From assembly GCA_000320545.1 (NCBI GenBank), contig ADNK01001129.1, positions 62,001 through 126,000 on the forward strand: 64,000 nt of DNA, given 5' to 3'. Positions within the stretch are counted from its first letter, which is position 1. Each line of letters begins with the position of its first letter. The notes below the pieces were generated by a model, which saw only the letters and a list, made by a program, of their open reading frames with translations, searched no databases and was not told where the DNA came from. This DNA is from Bigelowiella natans CCMP2755. Lineage: Eukaryota > Cercozoa > Chlorarachniophyceae. The translations under genes and the position numbers were made by a program. Of this stretch, positions 49,575 to 62,800 are shown in pieces.

Positions 49575-50078
49575 AGAGAGAGGCCGAATACTAGAAGAAA
49601 TTCCCTCCTGAATCCATAACATAACTCTACGCGCACGTTCCTAATCATCTGTCTTTACCGCCTCCCACCACCACATCTACACGCAGATCCAGACGAAGGT
49701 CATCGAGTCATCGCATCCCTACGCCAAGGGTACCATCGACCAAAACCTCGAAATCCCCGGCGCTTTGTACATGACAATCGAGTTTGATGAGCGGTGTTGC
49801 TCGCGCAACTCCAATGATGCCCTGAAGATAAGCCGGCCTTTTCCCCGCTGGCAATTCGTCGCGTACGGTGCACCAGGACAACACCATCATGCCAATTGGC
49901 CGATAGGGCGAAATCGTCGCCTGGTTCGCGTTCGCGGGAACAGTCTGAGCTTCTTCTGGAATGTCGAGAAGGATGACAAAAAGAACAAGGAAAACAGCTG
50001 GGGATTTCGATGTACCGTCTATGGCTATGTGCCCAACTGCCAACCGCCCAAAACCAGGACCACGAAGGCGGAAAGTGG

Positions 50079-50111
<33 letters not shown>

Positions 50112-53100
50112 CCAAATAGATGGGCTGTCGTCGTCACAGGAAGGAGAAGCGGAGGGATTTGAGGAGTCTCTGCTACCGTGGAGCGTCGACTTAGAGCTCA
50201 GCCTTGCTCTGTCCATAGGAGCGGTCATCAGCTCCTTGATTCGGAAACCGATGATGACGATGATGATGATGCCGAGATTAGTGGTAGAACCGCCGCCCAT
50301 GCCTTCGGTTTCGCAAGCACACCAGCCGGGTATTGTCGGTGGTGGTGGTGGTGGTGGTGGTGGTGGTGGCGGCTTATTGTCGTTCTCAACCCCCTCTCCC
50401 AGCGCGTTCACATCGCCATATACATCTACCGTCGGCGGCGGTCTACCGTCTTCTTACACCACAACAGCTCCAAGTCTTCTTAATAACAGCAACGCCACAA
50501 AGATGATGATGCTGTCGTCTGAGAGCGAAGTAGCAGCGATGGTTGATCTTAGGCTCCTCAGCACCGACAGCCTCTCAGCAACACCCAGCACCGGCAATAA
50601 AGCGACGGGCAACGGCTCCTCCCTGCTGGCAAAAATTCTAGGCGGCGTGGCAGCCACGACAGTTGAGAGACTGTGCAAAAGCGTGCAGGCATCCACGTGT
50701 TCCGTGCGGCGACCACAGATGAATAGGCAGATGAAGGCCGCGTTGAAGCCGGCCGAGGATGCCATGCTCGCCTGCCTCCTCGTTCACACCAAGACCGATA
50801 GGTGGGCGAGGAGGGCGGTGCAGCTGCTCAGCAATAAGGATGATGATGATGATGATGACGACGATGTTGACCCGAAGGGGAGGCGGGGGGAGATCGCAGC
50901 CATCCTGTCACGGCTCGCCCCCATTTGGGAGAGTATGCACGCAATGTTAACGTGGATGATGCTCGAGTCGCAACTGGCCAAGCGTTGGCACCTCCTCGTC
51001 GACGCCGTTGTCTCCTCCTGTTCTTTCATTGGAGCGGGGGAACAGAAGCACGGAGATGGTGGGGATGGTTATCAGAACAAGATGGCGACGGATGTGAAGA
51101 CGAAAGGAAACAGTGGAGTTGGTGGCAGCAGATCTAGCGGTATCTTGGACGCCGTGCAGCTGGGCGAGGCTGTAAGTAGGGAACTCAAAGGCGAGAGCAA
51201 TCAAACCTTGCGAGAATTAGCGACAATGCAGAATCTGATTGAGGAGGGGAGTGTTAGTGGAAACGATGCTAACGATGATACCATTCTCCAAGCACTAACC
51301 AGGAAGGCAACCGACGATGCTTTCGAGGAAATTACGAGGCGGAGAAGAGTAGTCAAAGCATGCCGCAGCAGCACCAACAGCAACAAAAATAATACACATA
51401 CACGCAATATATATTTTTATATTTATATATTTATATATATATTTATATTTATATATTTTATTTACATCTTTATAGATACTAGACCCTACTTCCGCATTGT
51501 GTATCGTTTGACTCTCTCCATGTCAACAGATGACGCGCTCGCAGGCTCCACCAGGCGTGAGCAAGCTGGAGAGGAAGAGGAAAGAAGGAAAACATAAACA
51601 TGCAGCAGGAGAAAAGCACGCCACAGAGACTACAGCTGCAACGACTACTACATCGTCATCTTCTTCGTCTTTCCTCTCCTCCCCCCCCCCTGGGTTTATA
51701 CGTCAGGATAGTGTGCCGACCGCCTCTGGAGCTACAACGAGCACCTTCCTGAGCGATATTAGCGAGAAGGTGGCGGAGGTGGCAGCCTTACTGGTTACTT
51801 GCTGCCTCAACAACAACAACTCCGAGGACGACGACTGCTTCTCCCCCCTCATCTCGGTAGTAGCTCCTCTCTCTAATGAAATGAATTTAATCGATATTCG
51901 CTCAACTATTTCTTGTTCCTCTTTGCCTTCTGATGATGAGGGTGATGGTGATGACGACGAGAAGAAGAAGAAGAGGATGATGATGGTGATGATGGCCAGG
52001 ACGATGATAACAACCAGACAATTTCCCTCCCTCTAACTTTCCTCTCTCCCCGTGCAGATTCCTACCGCTAAGTTGCACAATGATGAGCGCGGTGACACGA
52101 AGGCGCGATGCCGAGAATACGCGGCCCAGCTCATCATCATGGCAGAAATTAGCAGATATTTTCGGTGCGCGGGGCGCGGGCTGATCTCCGCCGGAGCCCT
52201 GCAGCAGATCGCGGCGGCGCGCACTTTGAAGGCGCGAGAGCGCACGCACGCCTACAACGTGACTGCCGGGGTGGTATCGTCCATTTCTGGGCATGCGACG
52301 CGGTATTTGTTCTTGTGCACGCTGCCTTGTCAGCACTACGGAGAGGGCATCAACGGCAGCGCACCGAGTGCTCGGGGAGTTCTGAGGAAAAGCTTTGAGA
52401 AGCTCATCGGAGCGCTTACAGGTCGTCTCGTTTGCTATCTGTGCATGCTGAGAATGATAAATTAATTTGAAAAAAGAACCACCTACGTATTCAAAATTTC
52501 ATCCTTAAACATTGTGTAATCGTAAGTGCCAACTTTCATCACAGGCGTCATATCGTCGACCAATGTGGAGAAGCCATCCGAGCTGCTGCTGCATCGACTC
52601 CTGCTCCATTACTGCATGTTGGGGTATACGCACGATGATGCGACCATTATCGAGAGCGCCCAGCTGCCAAAGGTGCTTCTCCGACTTAGCTCCAAAGCTC
52701 TGCACTCGCGCGCCTTCACCGCTATAAATGGTGATTGCAGCTACAACGACAACCTCAAAGACAGCAAAGATACTACCATTAGTGCTGATGTGAATGACGA
52801 GGAGGACGATGGATACTCCGACTATGAGGAGTGCTTATCGGCCGTCACAGGCGGTAACTTCGTGCAAATGGAGGTGTACGAGTGTCTGGACTGCGGGCTG
52901 AGCAATGGCGAATGCTGCTGCGCTATCTGTGCGCGCAGGTGTCACGCCGGGCACCGCATTAAGTTTAAGCGTCGCTCCAAGGCCTTTTGCGACTGTGGCT
53001 TCATGGAGAACTGCCTTTGCATGAGGGCGTTGAGGCGAAAACGGTGCCGTGAAGAGCAGGTTGTTCTAGCTCGGTTGGGCATGATCATTTTCCGCGCGCT

Positions 53101-56075
53101 GGCTACGAGGATTGCAGGATGGCGACGGGGAGCCCTGGCCGGATTTATGGCCAAGGAGCAGGCAATTTCGCAGCACCGCCTTCTGAGCGGCGCACTGACG
53201 CAACTATTCGAAGCCACCGTCGAGAGGACGAGGGAGTTTGCCTCCCTTCTGGAAAGGAGAGAGTCCCGACAAAGAGGAAGAAGGCAGCAGCATTGGTTGC
53301 GGAAAGGGGAGGTGCTTACCCAGGGGGGAGAAGAACAAACTGCATCTGTTGTAGTACCCAAGGGTGAGACTGTCGAGGAAAAGGAGTCAGGCCTGCGCGA
53401 TCTGGTAATATTAATGGTTTGCATATGGTTGAAACTAACTGAAGAAAAAGAACAAGGAGGAGGAGGAGAAGGAGAAGGGGGAGGAGAGTGATAGGGAGGA
53501 TAAATATTGAGTACATTCGTTTGATGCCTGCAAATGTGGCAATGGTAATTTTTAACTTTGCAGGTTCGAATCGGATATTTGTTGCTCCGCATTGTCGACG
53601 GCTTCGGTGTAGACAACGACGACAACAACGACGATCAGAGAATCTCCTCCTCTACAGCGTCATTATTACTTCAGGGTGTGGCTGGCCCTGTGTTGGCGCA
53701 CTATCTCCTCGCCATCGTGCGTGTGATCGAGTGTGGGTCGCAGAACATGCAGAGAATTGCTTCCAGGAGCCTGTTGGTGTTGCTCAAACATGTACCACCC
53801 ACCACACTGCAGCTTGTCAACGAGAAGCAGAACGGCAATATAGTCGAGAAAACAGCAACGATGGACGACAAAGGGTATCCTCTCCAAATGGGGGAGGATG
53901 GCTACGGTGATGGCAATGTAAGAATTGGGAAAGCTATGATTGCCAGACTCCTCTCCCTCATTGGCGAGATAACCACTACTCCTGCCATGAAGAAAGAGGA
54001 ATTGGAGGAAGAGGAGGATGAGGAGAAGGAGGAGGAGGAGGTAGAAGGAGGTGACGGAGCAATAGGAGAAGGTTGCCGGCAACCCACAACAGACCCTTTC
54101 GTAGGGAAGAGTAACCAACAGCTGCTCACAAATTGTGAGGAGGAGGAGAATCTTGGTAAGGACGAGAAGATGAAGAAGAAGAAAAGGAAGAAGATTGGGG
54201 CTAGAGACTGTTCTACGAAAACGAGGGAGATAAAGAAGAAATCGGCACCTCCACCGCCGGCCAAATACCGACTAGTGCTATGGCGGCCTGATGGTGTACC
54301 TGTCAATGCTTATGTGCAGCAGTTTTTGGAGCTTTTTTACACCCCACTGATGCAGATAATTCACCGACCGGCTGGCGAAGGCACAGAGGGTGGTAGTGCT
54401 GGAACAGCCTTCAGGTAACAATTAGTAGTAGAGTAGTAGTAGTAGTAGTAGTAGTAGTAGGAGTAGAAGTGAGGTTAGTATCATTTCTGTAATTCTGAAA
54501 CTATCATCTCATCATTCTCAATGCCCTCGTCGTTGGTATTAGCATCTTGAAATGAAAATAGGAGCCATCGCTGATTCTTGTGTCCTCACTATCATCAGTA
54601 TGACGATGCTCCGGCAGCGGCTTCACCATGGGCTCCGGCAATCGTCCTGGGCGACGTTATTCGTCGGCACCCGCAGGACATGCTATAAATTCGGACTCAA
54701 GGTCGCCAGAAAGGGTATGCAGTGTCTTGTGGAACCCTGTACGCCGGACGTGTGCGCAGAGCGCAACCGCGTCCTTGCGCGGCACTTTTCCAGCCGAAGC
54801 TTCTGCGTCAGCGGTCAACAGGCTACGGAGCGTGCAGCGCAGCTTGTCGAGTGCCTTCATACCGTGCTGTCCTCCTCTACCTCAAAGGGGGGCGTAGGCG
54901 TATTTGGAGAGTGGAGAAGGCTTGTCAAACAAGTAATGGCGGCGGAGCTGACGCGCCTGCCCTCCCTGAGCCACAATAGGGATCAGGTAGGGAGTGATAC
55001 CGATAAAAAGGAGCAAGAGCGTGGTAAGATGACAAGGACGGGCGCGTTTGTGAATAGAGGAGCACAAAACGCATATGAGGAGAAGAAGGGGAACAGCAAC
55101 GGCAGCATTGCAGCAACCAAGCCATCGACTGGAACGACGACGGCAGTCTCAATCCGGGCAAGTGTGGTCGGCAGTCTGTGCGTGCTGAGCGGCTTCATGT
55201 GCGATCTTGTAAGGGTTGGTGGCACCGTCAGCGTCGCCGCAACGGACGATAACTACCGCAGTACATCACCTTCGACAGGGGTACGTGAAGACAGAACAGT
55301 GTTTCCGAATTAAAATATAGAATTTGAAAGCTTTGAACGTATCACCGTGGCGATTGCACAGTTATCTTTTATCGTCATTATCATCATTATCACCACCGCC
55401 ACCACCACCACCCATGATTTACCATGAGCAATTCACAAATCGTTTTCCTTCCAGGCGGGATCCTCGAGTGCGTTGGCCGAGCAGGTTGGAGTGGTGGTCA
55501 GCATGGAGCTGGGTTACAACCAAATGCGAGTCGTCTTTGCGAACGACCCCCGCCAGCGCCCCACTCTCGTCCATCGCTCTAAGCTGCGCGGTGTCAGAAA
55601 AGTCTCCGAGCGTTTGCTCGCTGATGCAATCCTGAAGGAAGAGGACGAGGAGGATGGAGAGAAGGCCAACGACGATGGAAAGCAACGGGCTTCTCCTGGT
55701 GCACGATCTTCCTCCTCCTCCTCCTCCTCTTCCCGGGTTAAAATCGTGGACGCGATATTGAATGCGCTTGAATACTTTGGCCCGCCACCATCAACAGCAG
55801 CACGTACTCGGCAGCAGCAGTCGCTCGATGGCTTGCTTAATCAAGAGGGGAGAAGCATGCGGGAGCTCATGTTCCTCCGCCCTCTTCTCCTGGGCGCACT
55901 CAGCATGCTACTGGCCTCCTCCTCAACGACCACGAGGAGCGGAGGCGGTGGTGGTGGCGACTTGGTGCTTCAGCGGACCCTGCTACAAAGGTACGTAATA
56001 GGAAAAGCTGCTGCTGTTGATAATCATAAACCTATAAACGCCACATTCTTTGGGGGATGCTGTGATGTAGCTAGT

Positions 56076-56145
<70 letters not shown>

Positions 56146-56771
56146 TGTCTCGCCTGTCTGATAATACCAGGCGTCACTTGCTCCGATTGATCCGTGAGCA
56201 CGTGAGCTCGAGCCTTAAGTCATCCTCGCAGCAGCAACAGCAGCTGCTGCTATCAAATTCTCGGCAAGCTCAGCAGGTGCTCGTTGGGTTTCTGAGCCGA
56301 TCTATCGCCCGCCTCTACGACCTGTCGACCGCCACTCCGAAGCTGTTCAGGCATCCTGCAGCAGCTAAGGCAGCGGCTCTCTCCAAGGCCTCACGTCGCT
56401 CTGCCCCACCTGACCGTAGTGCCAGAGCTGCTGCTGCTGCTTCTTCGTGGGGACGAGACAGCAAGGGATATCATCCTCGGTCGCTCATCTCGCGTCGCGA
56501 GAGTTTAAGTAGCACTGGGAGCGGTGCTAGTCGTAGCATACAGGCCGCATATCAGCGGGAATTGCCATACTTTCCTCCTCGCCTTTGGGGAGGGGGGGTC
56601 GGTTTTACGGCACTTCCGACTCGATGGAACCGCGACCATGCTCCGCATTGCCTCTTCTCTCACGCGAGCTGCCGAATCGTGCAGGTGATGATGATGATGA
56701 TGAAACTAACGACGATGGTGGTGATAGCTAGGACACTGAAAGATTACAACGTTCGTCATTCCTCTCCCAAC

Positions 56772-56830
<59 letters not shown>

Positions 56831-58962
56831 ACATTCATGAGTGCTCATGTCCTTATACGTATAACGCAGTATGCTGGCGGTCACTCGAAGCGCATAAAGA
56901 TGAACAAGGGCGACAACCTACCAGTCACCATCACCGCAGAGGAGCCCATTCCAGAAGGCCTCATAGGCTACTATTTCGAGGTGCTGCTGTTGCCCCAACA
57001 GGCTCATTACGACCCACTCACTAGACGCATAGTGGATGACGATGACGGAGAGGATGACGACGATGCTGAGGGAGTTGGGGCAGCAGGAGGAGTCGATAGT
57101 AAGAGGAGAAAAGAGCGTAGGCGAAGGAGGCACAGAAGGTGGAAGCGCCTTGGGCTACACACATCCTCTTCTACTCCAACGACAGCCACGACTGCTGATG
57201 ACGACGCCTCTGGTTCGTCATCGAAAGCATCTCCCAAGCAGAGCGATGGCGACAACGACAGCAAATACCGCGGCGACGACAGCGATGATTCCTCCGATTA
57301 CCACCCGGATGACAGCGGAGAGGAGGATTTCGCACACAGGAGGGCCACTCGTATTGGGATTGGCCTATGCGCCGATGGCAGCGCGGCGCTGAAAAAGAAC
57401 ATCCACGGTTGGTGCGAAGGCTCCTACGTGTTCCTGTCCTCAACGGGGTGCAAGGCGCGCTATCTCGCCAAGGCGAAGCCTGCCGACTCTGCGGAAGACC
57501 GGGCGCGGCTGGAGGTGGACGACCTCGTGGACATCAAGGACTCCGTGGGGAAGTGGGAGCCCGCTACCATCATCCGAAGCAATGCTAGGCAGATCCGCGT
57601 GCACTACATCCAGTGGGACTCAAGGTACGACGAGTGGGTTGATCGCTCCTCCGACCGCCTGGCGACCTTTCGAACCCGCACTGTTGGCGCTGTAGGCCAG
57701 CTCTTCCCCGAGCCTTACTACCGGCACGCGTACAGCGGCGATGATAACATTGACGGCGATGGCGGTAGCGCAGAAGAGAGCGACCCGGCCGACTACTACG
57801 ACAGCAAAAGAATGACGACGACGGCAGCATCGACGAGGAGGATGAGGAGAGGGAAAAGGAAGCTAAATGGCGGAGCACGCATTGGCGACGTCATTGGGTG
57901 TCTATGGAACAAAGTAGAGCGTACGATTTCCTTCACACGTAACGGCAAATCGCTCGGACCTGCCTTCCAAAACGTAGCTGCACCATCACACGCAGAAGGC
58001 GGCGACCACAAAACAGCTTCAACTTTTGCTGCAGGAGGAGGAGTAGGCGGAGGAGCTGGGAGTGGGATGTTGTTCCCCGCGGTGACTCTCTACGGAACCA
58101 AGGTTCAGGTGGCAGTAAACTTTGGCCAAACTCCATTTTTCTACCGCCCCGACAACGATCCCGCCCTCCGTTCCGCTATTCTCGCAGTCGAGGCTAAGAA
58201 TAGGCTTCGACGAGCTGGTAGGCCTCCCAGGTCACCCCAAAGTACCGCCGAGGTGCCGAACCATTCCAAAAATTCTTTGCCGCTCTCATCTTCACTCAGT
58301 CCTGCTGCTGATGCTGCTGCTGCTGCTGCTGCTGCGGCGGCGACGACCACAAAGAGCAGCGTCCAGGAGAAATGGAGAGCTCGTTACGATGCTGCTCGTA
58401 GCATAATTCGTATGGGAGTGCTAGCGGACGGCTGCACGCTGGAGCAGGTAGCGCGTGCTCTTGAGCTGCATGGTGACTCGCGCCCCCAGATGATCGAATG
58501 GGCTTTTGCAAATCCCATAGCTTTCAAAAACCTTGACAGCGGTAGACGACGAGCTAAGAGCAACGACGAGGAAGACGATGGTGACCTGCTGCCTCCCCAT
58601 AGAGTTATGGCGAAGGCAGCATCTTCTGAAGATTGCCCTCCACCCCCTTGCTCCCCCGTAAGTGTCGGGGAGATGAATGATAGTGAATTAGGGAGGGGAG
58701 GAAGAGATCCATCTCATGGTGGTGGCAACGACACCGATTTTGATGTGGAGGACTGGGTCGAAAGCGAGGACGAAGAAGCTCTTTTATGGGAGAAGCTAAA
58801 CAATAATGTGAGGTTGTGGGAGGAAATTAAAGATGTGGCTGCCTTTCACGGTATTTCGCATCATGCTGCCGGCATGGCCCCAATAGAAGCTACACCAACA
58901 GGGTATGTAAAGCGTCCGCAATCCCTTCCCTGTGTTTAGCATCATCTAGATCAGCATCTTTG

Positions 58963-58996
<34 letters not shown>

Positions 58997-59808
58997 CTTC
59001 GTCTTCGTCGCATGTTATGGTGACTTTTCTCGAATACAATCAAATATATCATTCGCAGCGGAAACGGTAGCATCATTCGCTTCCACCGCCTCTGTGAGTC
59101 GCCCAGCGAATTATCAAACAACGGCGATGGAGACGACGAAGATGAGCAACCCAGTAGCAGCGGTGATGGGAGGGGCGGTGAGGGCGAGCAAGACTCCGCT
59201 CTCTTCTCGCTCCTGCAGAACCAGAACTTACAGGTTGATATCCCTTGTGATGACAATAATACTATTGCTGCTGCTGGTGGTACTCACCTTGCGATGTGTT
59301 TATTCTGTGCACAGTCGAGTTATACGATGGGGGGGGACTCTGCTGCTGGTGGGCTAGACGGCGTGACCGGCGGTTTGCGCGCCGAGGCTGAGGAGGCGGA
59401 GGCGGCACGTACCATCGCGCACATCTCCAACATGGACAATTGGTTGTCTCAACTGGAACAGGGCCTTGGCTCCCACAGTCAGCAGATGGAGCGAGTGCAG
59501 ACGATGCTGCAGCAGCTCCGTCGGCTCAACTTTGGATCACTCGCGCACGCCATCATGGCCCTGCCGCAAATACGATCATCGAGTGCCCCGAGGTCGAGTG
59601 TTATTGTACTCACTTCGGGGAGAGGCGATGCGAATGCGTCGGCGTCTTCTCGGGATGGGGGAAGTGGAAGCGGCCAGTTCATTTCGGAAGAACTCTCGTT
59701 CTGGTCCGTCGTCTAGCAGTAGCATGATGTGGTGCGCATGCTGGCATCTGAATGTACTGTATTATATATATTTCCTAAACATTACGTAACATATTTACTC
59801 AATCAAAT

Positions 59809-59845
<37 letters not shown>

Positions 59846-62800
59846 CGTGAAAGAAGGAAGTAAAATTCGGGAGAAGGGAAAAAGGAGAGGAAGAGGATGA
59901 TGATGATGATGATGATGATGTTGTTGATGATATCATCACAGGTCCCCCACCGCTATTGCCGGGCGGCAGACAATAGTACAGGAGCAGCTGAGCACGGTGG
60001 AGCAGTCGATGACTGGAGCGGAGCCTATGGTGGGTCTGCGCGTACGCATCTCAGCAACGGCGAAGAAAGATTCACTGTCTGCGGAGTCGTCTCGATCCGA
60101 GTTGTTCGACCCTGCGGCGTCAGCATGGCTCCCCCAAATGGACTACACGGAGGGCAGTATAGGCGTCATCCGTGCCCTTGACTCTGACGACACCGTTCTG
60201 GGCAGCGGCGGCGGCGGAGGAGGAGGAGGAGGAGGAAGCACAAGTCACCAGCGGCAGGCAGAGGAAGGAGACTTTCTGCCTGGGGCTGTCGGTCCCAACC
60301 TAGCGCTGGTGGAGGTGTGGGACTGCGAGCGCTCTCTCGTCTCGATGTTTTGGTATCCTGTGAAGCACTTGCTGTCAAGGCCAGCTTCCAACCAAGATGC
60401 CTACCTCGGGCTGGCGACGGAGAGCAGCACGGTGAGGAGGCTCTGTGATCATCTCCACCACTTCTCTGATTGTATGGCGGCAAAGATTCTCATGCGTCTC
60501 TCGCCGTACCTCGTGCATAACCATTACCACTCAAGACCAGCCCCAATAAAGAGGAGGACGATGATGCAGCAGTACCGCCCTGAGGTAGTAGCCAAGAGAG
60601 ATGAGCTAAAGCGGAGAGCGAGAGGGGGGACGAGTTTTTGTGAGCAGGCATCAGTATATGTTTGTCTTCATCACAATCTTCTCTCTGCGCCATTTTCACC
60701 ACACACATCTTTGCTCGCCATCATCATCATCATCATCATCATATCATCATCACCATCAACGGCTCTAATTGTCCTCCTTACCACAATACTATTATCAGGT
60801 GACGCAAACTGCCGACCCTGTGAGCGCGATCTGGCGTGGCGTGATCAGCAGCGCGCCGCCATCACTTGTTGCTGGCCCCGAGTTTGCTTTGGCGACGACT
60901 GCTGACGGTCACGGGCCCGCGGAAGCGTTCCGCACAAAAATCGTAGGAAGATTGAATAAGGCGCTTGTTGCGATGAACGAGGTAGTCACCTCGCGGCTAA
61001 TCAAGGACACGCTGAAGGTTGCATCGGTCCGCCTGCTAAGGCTAGATACGGTCCTCTGCACGAAGCCACTGGCACCAAAACCACGAGTGAATGTCTCTTT
61101 AGATCTACTGCTGCCAAGAGAAGAGGAAAAAGCAGCAAACCACCGTCGAGCCGAGGAGTATTATTACCAATACTTGCGCAGGCACCGGTACCCTGATCAC
61201 AGCTGGCCTGAGGTCATGGACGACTATCTTCCAATGCTGCAAGTCATGATGACGAAACACCCCTTCTGGTGCTGCCAGCTGCTGCGTTGTGCGGCCTCGC
61301 TACTGGTGGACTCGACAAAAGCCTTCCACTTCAGGTCGAAGCTATCCGACGTCACGCCGGCGGGCCGCACGTGTGTTGTCTGGAGCAAGCGCGTCCGCGT
61401 AAAGGATGCGGCCTCTCTGGTAAGTATGATGGTTGTGATAGGTGACGACGATGATGATGATGATGATGATGGTGATGATGGTGATGACAGTAGTTCAGCG
61501 ATATTGTCCTCTGACGTGATGATCATGGTCAACGATGGTGGGCTGTGATCACCACTATCGTTTCTTGACCAAAACTTGATATCATCATCAAACTCTTGTT
61601 CCCTGGACCGCCAAGTGACATTTGCTGATCGTCTTCCCCTCATCATCCTTTGTTGTGCCTTCCTATGCTACTACTACTACTACTACTACTACTACCACTA
61701 CTACTACTACGATCCCCGTTTTTCACAGCTTGTGGCCTTCGATTCGTCCTGTCGCCTGCCATCCGGCGTACTGTTGTCATTCTACCGTAACAAAGAGTGC
61801 ACAGAGCTCATTCGCTGTCTCTCGCATAGTAGCAGCGTCTCTTCCTCGTCCCCACTTAGTGGGGCGGGAGGAACGCAAGGCAGCAGCGCCTGTCTCACAT
61901 CATTCACGGTGCCCAGCGCCGCTGTTTGGATTCGCTGCTCGGTAGTAGCAGTAGTAGTAGTAGTAGTAGTAGTAGTTGTTGTTATTGTGGTAGTAGTGGT
62001 AGCAGTAGTAGCCACGTCATCGTAGCGGTGTGGGCTGAGTAGGGCGAGAAGGGTGATAAGAACTAGTCATCATTATCACCAAGGGCAACTCCATTGCCGC
62101 CAGCTTCTAACTCGCCCTTCCCTCCCCCACCACCCCCCACCCCTTCCATTCCCCAGGTCTCCACCCAAGCGCAGAACATGGGCAGCAAGGCGTCCTCATC
62201 ATCGAACAACGACTACATATCATTGCGATTCACGATCAGCCCTGTCTCTGCAAAGCTGCCGCTGGCTTGCTGGATTGCTCATCAGGTGATGAACTCCCAT
62301 GCCCATATTGTGGCTGAGTTGGGCAGGTCTGCAGAAGCAGCTATAGCGGCTAGAAGTCATCGTGGAAAGCAGCACCCACCAGAAACGCCTGCTCCTGTGA
62401 GAACAGAATCTCCTACTGAGGGACCCTCATCATCATCATCATCATCATCATCGCCATTACCATTGAGCGCCGAGCGCCTTTCATACCTTGAGATAAACCG
62501 CAAAGCATCATTGGCGATCTTGAAGTGTGTGTACCACGAGTGCGTAGGACTGCTTTCCTTGCCTCAAACACCCGCACAGGTCAGAGTCCTTGTCCTACGC
62601 CTGCTCAGCAGGCTGCTGTTAGTTACGGCGCGCTCACCCAGGGAAGAAGGCGAAGGAGCATTTGAAAGCAAAGGAGGAGGAGGAGGTGAAGGAGTAGGAG
62701 GGAGCGTGTTGTTTGGAAACATGGCGGAGCTCGGAACAGCTTTCAATTCAATGCGGAAAATATACCAACAAGAGGCCGATAATACCGCGGCATCCCAATC

